Of a DNA stretch of 64,000 bases, positions 1 to 8,647 are shown one piece after another. Position 1 is the first letter of the stretch; each line of letters starts with the position of its first letter. The notes beneath the pieces are model-generated. The model had not been told where the DNA came from. It was given only the letters and a program-made list of their open reading frames with translations, and ran no database searches. This stretch comes from Ghiorsea bivora (GTDB lineage: Bacteria; Pseudomonadota; Zetaproteobacteria; Mariprofundales; Mariprofundaceae): assembly GCF_000744415.1 (NCBI RefSeq), contig NZ_JQLW01000011.1, positions 62,001 to 126,000 of the forward strand, in the 5' to 3' direction. The position numbers and the translations under genes are program-made.

Positions 1-1455
1 AATGATATCATTGAACTTGGGCAACCCCTATTAAGCAGCGTATCCGAAGAATCCAGTATTCAATGGTTGCTTGCGCTATCCCTACATGACACTGAACACA
101 AGGAACTTTGGCTGCAACAGGCTGCAAAATACGCATCATTATCACGCGTCTTACAAATTCGCCGCTCAGATAACCCCATTCAAGCAGAACAAGCTGATTT
201 TTATCGTTATGTTGCCCGTGAACGATTAATGGTTGGTGATTATCATGCCGTACGCGTGATTGCTAAAATTCTTGAAGTAGACCTGCCTGACAGTGAGGCT
301 GCTTCTATTGTTAAACATTGGGCTGAAAGTGAAGGTGAAGTGAGTGTTGTGGGTGTGATGCTGCCATTAACTGGCAAGTATGCGGTATATGGGCAACAAG
401 CACTGCAGGGTATTCGCCTTGCCATGAGTAAACCTGAATTTGAAAACAATATTATTTTACGCATCCAAGATACAGCAGGTGAATCCGATAAAGTGATTAG
501 TGCATACTACCACCTCTTAGCCCAAGGTGCGCAATGGATTATAGGCCCACTACTCAGCCAAAATACCAGCACCATCGCCCCCTACTTGGTCAACAATATT
601 CCCGTAATTTCTTTATCTAACCAAGTTGAATTGGCCAGTGAATCTGGTGCACTGTTTATACATAGCTTGGCAAAAACAGTACAAGCTGACTTTATGGCGC
701 ATTATGCATTGCAACAAGGCAAGCAGCGTATGGTCGTGATTTATGATGATAACAACAGTAGCACGGAAGAAGCCGCAGCATTTGCACAAACATTCATGGA
801 TCATGGTGGTGAAGTCATCGACATGTTTGCCTTAAAAGAAGGTGTGCGTGATTACAGACCTGCTTTTGTTGCTATGCGTGAACGCACTGATGATGAAGAA
901 CTCTTAGCAAGTTTAGAAGAAGACCTTTATTTATTTAGCCCAACCCTTGAAGTCGATATCAAAATGCCGCTGAATATGGATGCTATTTATATCGCTGCTT
1001 CAGGCAAAAAAATAGCCGTGCTTGCAGGACAAATGGCATACTCTGATATTACGCGTATTCAACTCTATGGTAGCCACCGTTGGGATGATGGGCATTTATT
1101 GGATGACAAAGGTCGTTATTTGAGTGGTGCGGAATTTTCAACACCGTTTATCAGCTTACCACAACCCAACCAAGCTATCCTAGATGTACAAAACCAATAC
1201 CGAAGCATTTGGGCAGATAACCAACACATCTCACCCCTTTTTGCTTTGGCTTATGACACTGCGATGAGCATTGCTGTTTTGGGTACGCGTTTGGGTGTTA
1301 AAGGTGAAGCAGCTATTCATGAATTAAACAACACCAACGAATTCCCTGCAATCAGTGGTAACTACCATTATGATGCCAGTGGGGTAAGCCAAAAATCATT
1401 TGCGATTCAGCGAGTATACAAAGGAAAACTGAAAACCATTCAAATCACAAAGTAG
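1..1455 (+). CDS. Penicillin-binding protein activator LpoA-like, 3' part
   Basis: The reading frame is open from base 1, so the N-terminal part lies outside the window. What remains is about 484 residues. From about residue 110 it has a type 1 periplasmic-binding fold starting with VVGVMLPLTGKYAVYG, followed by the two-lobed pattern typical of LpoA and LivJ-like proteins (WIIGPLLSQNT, PVISLSNQ, VVIYDDNNSS). The stretch before it is helical and resembles the TPR-like N-terminal domain of LpoA. In the family this outer-membrane lipoprotein activates the bifunctional PBP1A from the periplasm. The signal peptide and lipobox would be upstream and cannot be seen. An amino-acid ABC transporter binding protein is the alternative, but the extra N-terminal domain favours LpoA. 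Confidence 0.7.
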   Translation, partial: NDIIELGQPLLSSVSEESSIQWLLALSLHDTEHKELWLQQAAKYASLSRVLQIRRSDNPIQAEQADFYRYVARERLMVGDYHAVRVIAKILEVDLPDSEAASIVKHWAESEGEVSVVGVMLPLTGKYAVYGQQALQGIRLAMSKPEFENNIILRIQDTAGESDKVISAYYHLLAQGAQWIIGPLLSQNTSTIAPYLVNNIPVISLSNQVELASESGALFIHSLAKTVQADFMAHYALQQGKQRMVVIYDDNNSSTEEAAAFAQTFMDHGGEVIDMFALKEGVRDYRPAFVAMRERTDDEELLASLEEDLYLFSPTLEVDIKMPLNMDAIYIAASGKKIAVLAGQMAYSDITRIQLYGSHRWDDGHLLDDKGRYLSGAEFSTPFISLPQPNQAILDVQNQYRSIWADNQHISPLFALAYDTAMSIAVLGTRLGVKGEAAIHELNNTNEFPAISGNYHYDASGVSQKSFAIQRVYKGKLKTIQITK

Positions 1456-1471
1456 ACAAATGTTCCTCTAA

Positions 1472-1621
1472 GGAAGCGCTGATTTATTCAGTGCTTCCGT
1501 GCAGCCCATGGACGGGCTGGCAAATCAATAGTGTAAGCGTTTGATTTGTAAGAGAAAGGAAAACCTCGCTTTTCCTTTCTTGCCCAAATTTTTGGCAGGA
1601 TGCCAATAAATCAGTATCTCC
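1472..1621. repeat. MITE-like palindromic element between the LpoA-like gene and miaA
   Basis: About 150 bp bounded by imperfect terminal inverted repeats at 1472-1488 and 1605-1621, 13 of 17 identical with all mismatches transitions. Inside are further hairpins: 1472-1498 folds on itself (GGAAGCGCTGA / TCAGTGCTTCC), CAGCCC pairs with GGGCTG at 1502-1519, and 1553-1563 pairs perfectly over 11 bp with 1570-1580. The right end contains the miaA stop codon. The last hairpin could end transcription of the two convergent genes, but it has no U-tract. A related element lies at 21410-21572. No transposase gene is nearby. Confidence 0.55.
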
Positions 1622-2549
1622 CTAAAGCACTCTTCATTGCCTGCTCAACTTCGCTTGTTTGCCCTCTAAATGCAGTTTTGGTTTGGTTCCGAAACCAAGT
1701 ACCTTGCCGCTTTGCATAACGCCTTGTGGCTGTAATACCCTTTTCAATCGCCGCATCTAAACTATCGTCACCTTGCAAGTGATCCAACAGCTGCCGATAA
1801 CCCACAGCACGCATCACAGGGTGTGTATCAGGCAAACCAAGAGACTGTAACCACTTGGTTTCTTCCAACCAACCCACATCCATCATTTGCATAAACCGCT
1901 TGGCAATACGCGCCCTTAATTCCTCGCGTGGACGCTCCAGAACAAACACAGGGCAATGTATATTATCCTTCGCCTGCTGTTCTGATTTGGCTTGTTTGTC
2001 ATGCCACACCGACAAAGGTATGCCTGTGCTTTCAAATACTGATAAACCACGAATAATACGCTGGCTATCTTGCGGTTCTAAACGCGAAGCCAGTGCCGCA
2101 TCCACAACTTGAAGTTGCTGATATAAATAAGCTGTGCCCTGCTCTTGCTGTATTTGCTCAAAATGCGCGCGCACCCCTTCTTTCTCCGCCGGCACTTCAG
2201 CAAAACCTTGCAATAAAGCTTTGAGATACATACCTGTACCACCCACTATAATGGGCACCTTTCCATTGAGGTTTTCTTGAGCAATAATTTTCAATGCTGC
2301 ATCTGCCCAAATTTGCGCATTCCAAATAGCCGATACATCGGTACAATCAATCAGCGCATGCCGAACTTTGGCTTGCTCACTTGGCAATGGTTTGGATGTG
2401 CCAATATCTAAACCTTGATAAACTTGCATGGAGTCACACGAAATCAGGCATATATCCCTTGGCTCTGCCAAGGCTAGCGCCAATGCAGATTTACCTGTTC
2501 CTGTGGCTCCCATCAGTGCAACAGCCCTGAGAGGTGCTTGTTTGGACAT
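1611..2549 (-). CDS. miaA: tRNA dimethylallyltransferase
   Basis: This enzyme transfers a dimethylallyl group to N6 of A37 in tRNAs that read codons starting with U. The 312-residue length is normal. The P-loop GATGTGKS is at residues 14-21, followed by the DSMQVY substrate-binding motif near residue 40 and the conserved segments GTGMYL and RAVGYRQ. It is the last gene of a minus-strand run from pilT, 4 bases after yajQ. hfq, its usual neighbour, is absent. Its last codons and stop lie inside the end of a palindromic repeat, so the C-terminus may have been reshaped by that insertion. Confidence 0.96.
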   Translation of the reverse strand: MSKQAPLRAVALMGATGTGKSALALALAEPRDICLISCDSMQVYQGLDIGTSKPLPSEQAKVRHALIDCTDVSAIWNAQIWADAALKIIAQENLNGKVPIIVGGTGMYLKALLQGFAEVPAEKEGVRAHFEQIQQEQGTAYLYQQLQVVDAALASRLEPQDSQRIIRGLSVFESTGIPLSVWHDKQAKSEQQAKDNIHCPVFVLERPREELRARIAKRFMQMMDVGWLEETKWLQSLGLPDTHPVMRAVGYRQLLDHLQGDDSLDAAIEKGITATRRYAKRQGTWFRNQTKTAFRGQTSEVEQAMKSALGRY

Positions 2550-2553
2550 AGAA

Positions 2554-3039
2554 TTAATCTCTAAAGTTGGTGAAATGTAATGGGCGGTCTACTTCCATTT
2601 GCCGAACCAATGCCATGGCAGCTTGCAAATCATCCCGCTTTTTGCCCGTCACACGCACATGTTCACCTTGGATTGCAGCTTGTACTTTCATTTTTTCTTG
2701 TTTAATCAGTTTAACAATTTTTTTAGCAAGCTCTTTATCGATACCTTGTTTAATGGTTAGGGTTTGGCGCTTGGTATCACCTGATGCATTCTCAGGCTCA
2801 CCATATTCCAATGACTTGGCATCCAGCTTTCGCCTAACCATTTTTGCCCGCAGTATTTCACATACTGTATTCAAGTTGTTCACATCATCACCAGTGAGTT
2901 TAATAACACCATCAGCCAGCTCTATGCTCGCTTTACTATGCTTAAAGTCATAACGCGTGGTAATTTCTTTTTTCACTTGGTTTACAGCATTATCCATTTC
3001 CTGCATATCACAGTCACATACAATATCAAAACTTGGCAT
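2554..3039 (-). CDS. yajQ: YajQ family nucleotide-binding protein
   Basis: A 161-residue protein matching the YajQ/UPF0234 family throughout, from MPSFDIVCDCDMQEMDNAVNQ at the start to the family ending RPLHFTNFRD. The family has two small alpha/beta domains and binds nucleotides; a Xanthomonas member has been described as a cyclic di-GMP effector, but the general function is not settled. It lies 16 bases after the third PilT-like gene and 4 bases before miaA, so it is probably co-transcribed with the pilus retraction ATPases. Whether that placement has functional meaning is inference. Confidence 0.93.
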   Translation of the reverse strand: MPSFDIVCDCDMQEMDNAVNQVKKEITTRYDFKHSKASIELADGVIKLTGDDVNNLNTVCEILRAKMVRRKLDAKSLEYGEPENASGDTKRQTLTIKQGIDKELAKKIVKLIKQEKMKVQAAIQGEHVRVTGKKRDDLQAAMALVRQMEVDRPLHFTNFRD

Positions 3040-3055
3040 TCAATCTATAACCTCT

Positions 3056-4153
3056 CTAAAATTGGGAATCTCGCCCCATACGCATTACAAAATCTTCTTG
3101 TTTGACAGCATTGGCAAGCGCCTCTTCATAATCCACCAAATTTTTATGCACCAGTTGTTCCAAATGCTGATCAAAAGACTGGCTGCCATAAATCGTTGTA
3201 CCTTCTTCCATCGCTTTGGGTATATCAGAAAAACGATTTTCTAAAATAAAGTGACGAACGACCGAATTACAAATCAGTATTTCTAATGCTGCCATACGGC
3301 TTTTACCATCCGCAGTTGGTAATAATTTTTGTACAATAATGGCTTTTAAGTTGTGCCCTATACGCTCACGAATCGCATCCTGTTCATCCAAACCAAAAGC
3401 GGACATCAAGCGTTGAATTGTACCGACTGCCGTGGTTGCATGTACAGTTGCCATCACCAAATGGCCCGTTTCTGAAGCTTGTAATGCCAACTGAATCACT
3501 TCTCTATCCCTTGCCTCACCTGCAACAATAACATCTGGTGCTTCACGTAACGCATCGGACAAACCTTCAGCATAGGTTGAAACATCTTCACCCAACTGGC
3601 GTTGACAAACCGTACCCTTTTGCGCTGTGCTATAACGAAATTCCATCGGATCTTCGATGGTAATCACATGAACGGGTCTATGCGTAATAATATGCTGCAA
3701 CATGGTTGCCATGGTTGTACTTTTACCCGAGCCTGTTGCTCCAGCAATAATGACCAAACCATTGCGATTATCTGATATTTCGCGAATCACAGGTGGTAGG
3801 TGTAACTGATCAAATGTTGGGATTTTAGTTGGAATAATACGCGCAACCAAACCGAAGTTACCATTGGTTTTCATCATGTGTACACGAAAGTGCGCTACAT
3901 TTTCCAATGAATAATGGAAATCTAAACTTTTATGCTCTTCAACATCAATGGGAATATGATGATCCCGCAACATATGTAATACCATAGATTTCACTTGATC
4001 ACGGTTTTGCACAGGCACTTGGTCAGGTGAAATCGTCACCACCGCTCCATTGATACGCATGCGCACTCTATCGTTTGTACGAATAATTAAATCGGATGCA
4101 CCATGTTTATTGGATGCCAAGAGTAAATCATCAATCACATGCCAATCACTCAT
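3056..4153 (-). CDS. Third PilT/PilU family ATPase
   Basis: A 365-residue type IV pilus twitching ATPase and the last of three tandem paralogues. It has an N-terminal PAS-like domain, Walker A GATGSGKS at residues 138-145, the Asp box around IEDPMEF at 167-172, Walker B APDVIVAGEARD with the catalytic glutamate near 213, and a His box at ETGHLVMATVHA. All catalytic motifs are present, so it should be active. It is more divergent than the two upstream copies, for example VAGEARD in place of the usual LVGEMRD. Members of this family power pilus retraction at the inner membrane. The specific role of the third copy cannot be read from sequence; a PilT2-like modulator of retraction is one possibility. 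Confidence 0.88.
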   Translation of the reverse strand: MSDWHVIDDLLLASNKHGASDLIIRTNDRVRMRINGAVVTISPDQVPVQNRDQVKSMVLHMLRDHHIPIDVEEHKSLDFHYSLENVAHFRVHMMKTNGNFGLVARIIPTKIPTFDQLHLPPVIREISDNRNGLVIIAGATGSGKSTTMATMLQHIITHRPVHVITIEDPMEFRYSTAQKGTVCQRQLGEDVSTYAEGLSDALREAPDVIVAGEARDREVIQLALQASETGHLVMATVHATTAVGTIQRLMSAFGLDEQDAIRERIGHNLKAIIVQKLLPTADGKSRMAALEILICNSVVRHFILENRFSDIPKAMEEGTTIYGSQSFDQHLEQLVHKNLVDYEEALANAVKQEDFVMRMGRDSQF

Positions 4154-4177
4154 ACTTATTTCTAGCCCTCAGCAACA

Positions 4178-5332
4178 TTAAATCGACAGTCCACTATCAC
4201 TACCTGTAAGCTGATCAATAGGGCTAGCTTCATCATCCGAAGCCTCTAGTCGATTCATTTTCATTTTCAAGCGTAAATCATTGGCAGCATCAGCATTTCT
4301 TAATGCTTCATCTTCAGTGATTCGTCCATCTTTCCACAACTTAAGCAGTGCTTGGTCAAAGGTGTTCATGCCATAGTTTGCACCCGCTTCCATGGTATCT
4401 TTAATGCCTATAATATCCCAGTTACCAATTTGATCTGCAACACGTGCTGTATTGATTAACGTTTCAATAGCAACCGTTCTCCCACCATCTACTGTACGCA
4501 CCAAACGCTGTGATAAAATCGCTTTCATATTCATCGCAAGGTTTAATTGTACTTGGGTATGCATTTCTTCAGGGAAAAAATTGCGAATACGCTCCAATGC
4601 TTGGTTGGAATTGTTCGCATGCAAGGTTGCCACGCACACATGCCCCGTTTCAGCAAACGTTAACGCATGTTCCATGGTATCCCTATCCCGAATTTCACCC
4701 ACCAAAATAAGGTCTGGTGCTTGGCGCAATGTGTTTTTTAAAGCATATTTAAAATCTAAAGTATCGGTACCTACTTCGCGCTGTGTCACCACTGATTTAC
4801 GGTGCTGATGTACAAATTCAATCGGGTCTTCAATCGTAATAATATGCCCTGCGGCATTACGGTTCCTATGGTCAATCATGGCTGCAAGCGAAGTTGATTT
4901 ACCAGAGCTGGTGGCACCCACCATCAACACGAGACCACGTTTGCTCATAATAATGTCTTTGAATATATCGGGTAAACCCAGTTGTTCAATGGTTGGCACA
5001 TCTGTTGTAATTTTACGAATCACCATACCCACATCGCCACGCTGCCGGAAGATATTCACCCGAAACCTTCCCATACCTTCATAAGCTATCGCCAAGTTCA
5101 TTTCCATGGTCTCAGAAAATTCAGCCCGTTGTTTCTCGGACATCACCGAATTGGCAAGCTGTTCTGTCTGCACTGCACTTAATGGTGTTTGTTTTAAAGG
5201 AACAACCTTGGAATTAATGCGGTATGAAGGCGGCATACCAGATGTAATATACACATCTGAGGCATCTTGTTTAACCATGATGCTTAATAGCTGTTTAATT
5301 GAGGTTTTTTGATCTGGGATTCGTGCGCTCAT
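4178..5332 (-). CDS. pilU: Type IV pilus retraction ATPase PilU
   Basis: A 384-residue PilT-family ATPase with PilU hallmarks: Walker A GATSSGKS at 139-146, with Ser where PilT has Gly, the segment QREVGTDT, Walker B APDLILVGEIRDRDTM, and the C-terminal extension with HNQAL-type and NRLEASDDEA acidic sequence that PilT lacks. In Pseudomonas, PilU works with PilT on the same filament as an accessory retraction motor. It sits 6 bases after pilT, with the third paralogue 24 bases further on. Start is the ATG at 5330-5332. Confidence 0.93.
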   Translation of the reverse strand: MSARIPDQKTSIKQLLSIMVKQDASDVYITSGMPPSYRINSKVVPLKQTPLSAVQTEQLANSVMSEKQRAEFSETMEMNLAIAYEGMGRFRVNIFRQRGDVGMVIRKITTDVPTIEQLGLPDIFKDIIMSKRGLVLMVGATSSGKSTSLAAMIDHRNRNAAGHIITIEDPIEFVHQHRKSVVTQREVGTDTLDFKYALKNTLRQAPDLILVGEIRDRDTMEHALTFAETGHVCVATLHANNSNQALERIRNFFPEEMHTQVQLNLAMNMKAILSQRLVRTVDGGRTVAIETLINTARVADQIGNWDIIGIKDTMEAGANYGMNTFDQALLKLWKDGRITEDEALRNADAANDLRLKMKMNRLEASDDEASPIDQLTGSDSGLSI

Positions 5333-5338
5333 GTATAA

Positions 5339-6382
5339 TTACCCACCAAATAGTTTTTTGTTTTGTGCTTTTTCCATGGCTGTATCTTGTGTAATTTTGC
5401 GTTGTTTCACCAAGTTTTGCAGGCACATATCTAAAGTTTGCATGCCTTCACGTTGCCCTGTTTGCATCACCGACACAATTTGTGCCAATTTATTTTCACG
5501 AATCAAGTTTCGCACAGCAGGCGTGCCTAGCATAATTTCATGAGCGGCTACGCGTCCTTTACCATCGGATGTTTTCATCAGTGTTTGTGAAATCACAGCT
5601 TTAAGTGACTCTGAAAGCATGGAACGTACCATATCTTTTTCTGCAGCTGGGAACACATCAATAATACGGTCTATGGTTTTAGGTGCTGATGAGGTATGCA
5701 ATGTACCAAACACCATATGCCCTGTTTCAGCCGCAGATAGTGCAAGACTAATGGTTTCCAAATCCCGCATTTCACCTACAAGAATCACGTCAGGGTCTTC
5801 ACGTAGCGCACCTTTCAATGCTGATGCAAATGATTTGGTGTGCGCACCCACTTCACGCTGAGAAATGAGACTGTTCTTTGTTTGATGCACAAATTCAATT
5901 GGATCTTCTACTGTTAAAATATGCCCTTTTTCCATTTGATTGCGATAATCCAACATAGCAGCAAGTGTGGTTGATTTACCCGAACCTGTAGGCCCCGTCA
6001 CCAAACAAATACCACGTGGTGCCATGGCTAACTCTTTAAAAAGTTCAGGAGCATTGAGTTGCTCTAAGGTAAGAACTTCTGTAGGAATGGTACGAAAAAC
6101 AGCAGACATGCCTCGGTTTTGCCAAAAGCAGTTCACACGAAAACGAGCAATATCACCAAGGGCAAATGAAAAATCCAAATCCAAGTGTTCTTCAAAGTTT
6201 TTTCTTTGCTCATCGTTCATAATATCATAAACCATGGCTTGCACTTGCCTATCTTCTAGAGCTGGCATCTTAATTTTAGTCATATCACCATTGATACGAA
6301 TCATCGGCGCTTCACCTGCGGAGATATGCAAATCTGAAGCTCCATTTTTTACCGAAAACGCCAACAGTTCAGAAATATCCAT
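5339..6382 (-). CDS. pilT: Type IV pilus retraction ATPase PilT
   Basis: A 347-residue protein almost the same length as Pseudomonas PilT. Motifs in order: MDISELLAFSVKNGASDLHI at the start, Walker A GPTGSGKS at 130-137, Asp box VEDPIEF, Walker B DPDVILVGEMRDLETI, His box ETGHMVFGTLHT and the AIRxxI-like C-terminal region. PilT hexamers at the inner-membrane base depolymerise the pilus, giving twitching motility and DNA uptake. It is the first gene of the run pilT-pilU-third paralogue-yajQ-miaA, with a good ribosome binding site (GGGAGATGG) just upstream of the ATG. The promoter should lie in 6383-6471. Confidence 0.96.
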   Translation of the reverse strand: MDISELLAFSVKNGASDLHISAGEAPMIRINGDMTKIKMPALEDRQVQAMVYDIMNDEQRKNFEEHLDLDFSFALGDIARFRVNCFWQNRGMSAVFRTIPTEVLTLEQLNAPELFKELAMAPRGICLVTGPTGSGKSTTLAAMLDYRNQMEKGHILTVEDPIEFVHQTKNSLISQREVGAHTKSFASALKGALREDPDVILVGEMRDLETISLALSAAETGHMVFGTLHTSSAPKTIDRIIDVFPAAEKDMVRSMLSESLKAVISQTLMKTSDGKGRVAAHEIMLGTPAVRNLIRENKLAQIVSVMQTGQREGMQTLDMCLQNLVKQRKITQDTAMEKAQNKKLFGG

Positions 6383-6471
6383 CTACCATCTCCCTACTTC
6401 CATTTAAAGTATAACTAGCACTAGCATAGAAAGATATTTACTTTCTCGCAAGCAAGCATCCGTGACCAGCA

Positions 6472-7173
6472 TTACTTCTTCACATAATGTAAAAACTGGC
6501 TGATACGCCCTTCTTTGAGACCACGCTGCTCAAATTTGGTGTGGGGTCTATCCTCATCACGTTCAATAAAACCACCTTTGCCCGCCACATTGGTCAAACC
6601 TTCGGTATGATCCAAAACATCTTGCATCCACTCTGCCAAATCGGGTTTATCGGTTGCTAATTTGATGAAACCACCACTTTTCACACGTGTTACCAACAGA
6701 TTAGCAAAGTCTTTTTGAATAATCCTTCGTTTATGATGACGTGGTTTAGGCCATGGGTCTGGATGGTTGATAAACACACCATGCAGTTGGTTTTCATCCA
6801 CTTGGTTTTCCAATACAAATTGCGCAGGCAACTGTGTGATGCGTGTGCGTTCAATAAAACCCGCGTCTTCCAAACGTCCCACAGCTTTTGCCACACCGGG
6901 TAAATAAATTTCCACACCAAGCAATGCCCAATCAGGATGTTTGGATGCCAAATGGACAAGAAAGTCACCATTACCAAAACCAATTTCCATCACAATGGGA
7001 GACTCTGGAGGAATGCCTGCCATAGCCAATGTTTTACCCTTGGGCAAACCAATCACGGGCAACCATTTGAGCAATCGTGCCTCTTGCCCCGTGGTCACAA
7101 AGCCATTTTTTCGCCCATGGGTTCGCATTTCATGTTGAATATATTGGTCTCTAAATTCTTGGCTCAATCGCAT
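6472..7173 (-). CDS. trmB: tRNA (guanine-N7)-methyltransferase
   Basis: TrmB makes m7G46 in the variable loop of tRNA using S-adenosylmethionine. The 233-residue protein carries the SAM-binding segment MEIGFGNGDFLVHLA, the family signature NHPDPWPKPRHHKRR, and the C-terminal TKFEQRGL segment that recognises tRNA. It overlaps hslO by 10 bases at its start and ends a four-gene minus-strand operon dat-HAD-hslO-trmB. Its N-terminal part (residues 1-50) is slightly longer than the E. coli core. Confidence 0.95.
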   Translation of the reverse strand: MRLSQEFRDQYIQHEMRTHGRKNGFVTTGQEARLLKWLPVIGLPKGKTLAMAGIPPESPIVMEIGFGNGDFLVHLASKHPDWALLGVEIYLPGVAKAVGRLEDAGFIERTRITQLPAQFVLENQVDENQLHGVFINHPDPWPKPRHHKRRIIQKDFANLLVTRVKSGGFIKLATDKPDLAEWMQDVLDHTEGLTNVAGKGGFIERDEDRPHTKFEQRGLKEGRISQFLHYVKK

Positions 7174-7997
7174 GTGTCTTCATCCGTTCCTATGTTTACT
7201 TTAACATGATTATTACAATATTGGCACGACAGTGTTACATCACCCGCCTCATCTGCAAGTTCATGAAGGTCTTCTTCTGCAATGCCTGCCAATGCTTGTT
7301 TCATGCTCTCTTTGGAACATGAACATGCATAATGATAAACATCTTGCCCAACGATTTGACAGCCTAAATCAGCAAATACCTTCAAAATATCCTCTGGTTC
7401 GCCATGTTCCAAAGCTTGATTGCTTACTTTCGCCATGGCTTCCACAGCTTTAAACCAATGCGTATCATCACAACCGGGCATGGCTTCAACCATCATCGCT
7501 AAATCACCAACCAACAGCATATCTGCCTGCACTTGCACAGACTGCCGCAAATATTCCAACATATGATCGGCAAGCCAAGCAGAATCATGCTGCACTGTGG
7601 AAACATACGGTTGCCCCACACCCAAATCACGCACCGTAGAAAGCAAAATATTTTCACCCATCAACGCCGTAATACCTTCGCCTTCTACTGTTGGATGCGC
7701 CCCATCACGCCATTGCACATAACCACGCACGGCACCACTCTTGGACTCAGCTTGCATACGTTTAATAGGCGTATTCTCATCGCTTGCATCCAACTGCAAT
7801 ACCTGCCGTACCCCACCCTTACTGATGCTTAACAACATGATAGAAGCCAATAATGTTTGTCCAAACAATAAGGCAGGTTCGCCTTGCAAGCCGTGAATAG
7901 CATTTGCCTCAGCAATGATATGTTTACCGCGAATAATCGCACCCCTAGCTCGTGCTTCAGGCAATAAAAAACGAATCAGTGTATCTTTCTGTGTCAT
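7164..7997 (-). CDS. hslO: Redox-regulated chaperone Hsp33
   Basis: Hsp33 is a cytoplasmic holdase that becomes active when its zinc is released by oxidation. The 277-residue protein shows the typical GHTxAA-like core domain and, near the C-terminus, the four zinc-binding cysteines arranged as CSC and CQYC separated by about 30 residues. All four are present, so the redox switch should work. It overlaps the upstream HAD gene by 4 bases and the downstream trmB by 10, so the genes are translationally coupled. Confidence 0.95.
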   Translation of the reverse strand: MTQKDTLIRFLLPEARARGAIIRGKHIIAEANAIHGLQGEPALLFGQTLLASIMLLSISKGGVRQVLQLDASDENTPIKRMQAESKSGAVRGYVQWRDGAHPTVEGEGITALMGENILLSTVRDLGVGQPYVSTVQHDSAWLADHMLEYLRQSVQVQADMLLVGDLAMMVEAMPGCDDTHWFKAVEAMAKVSNQALEHGEPEDILKVFADLGCQIVGQDVYHYACSCSKESMKQALAGIAEEDLHELADEAGDVTLSCQYCNNHVKVNIGTDEDTCD

Positions 7998-8647
7998 GTT
8001 ACCTCACCTTTCATCCAGCGCAGAACATCGTCCAATGAAGCAAAGCAATGATTAGCACCAGCTTGCACCAGTTCATCTTCTGAAAAAGAATGTGTTAAAC
8101 CTATTGCCAAACACCCTGCACGACATGCTGCTTTCATATCTGCTTCACCATCACCAACCATGATAATATCTTGAATATCTAAGCTCATTTGCTCACAAGC
8201 CAACAGCAATGGTTCTGGATCTGGTTTGGATGCCCTACCTTCTAACTTACCAATAATACAAGAAAAGTAAGACAGCCATCCCAACTTCTCCAACTGCGCT
8301 TCTGCACGATATTGACCTTTGCTGGTTACCACGGCCATAGGAATGTTTTTATCTTGTAACCACTGCATCAAAACTTCGGCGCCTTGCATCATTTGAATAT
8401 CATTCAAATAAGTTTGGTCATGTACTTGGATAAAATGCTGCGCTGCTTGCTCTTTTTTATCACCAAACAATGCCGTCATACTACAATCACCACGCCCTGT
8501 ATGCCTGCGAATGGCAGCATCACTCATCGCAGGAAGCGAGAAATGTTGCAGTGTTTCACGCATCGCACGAATAATGGGTGTAAAAGCATCAATAAGCGTA
8601 CCATCCAAATCCAACAGCACACCTTTAAACATTAGTTTTTCCATCAT
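7994..8647 (-). CDS. HAD-superfamily phosphatase, phosphoglycolate-phosphatase type
   Basis: A 217-residue HAD-IA hydrolase with motif I DLDGTLID, motif II VVTSKG, and motif III/IV as KPDPEPLLL and MVGDGEADMKAA. The helical cap between motifs I and II fits Gph or PpaX-like phosphatases. The substrate cannot be read from sequence; phosphoglycolate or pyrophosphate are reasonable guesses. It starts directly after the dat stop codon. An internal ATG at 8632 that gives MFKGVLLDLDGT is an equally likely start because motif I normally lies close to the N-terminus. Confidence 0.85.
   Translation of the reverse strand: MMEKLMFKGVLLDLDGTLIDAFTPIIRAMRETLQHFSLPAMSDAAIRRHTGRGDCSMTALFGDKKEQAAQHFIQVHDQTYLNDIQMMQGAEVLMQWLQDKNIPMAVVTSKGQYRAEAQLEKLGWLSYFSCIIGKLEGRASKPDPEPLLLACEQMSLDIQDIIMVGDGEADMKAACRAGCLAIGLTHSFSEDELVQAGANHCFASLDDVLRWMKGEVT

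Noticed and set aside
3056-5332. Possible pseudogenes among the pilT-like copies
   Set aside because: Walker A, Walker B, Asp box and His box are complete in all three; there are no stops or frameshifts.
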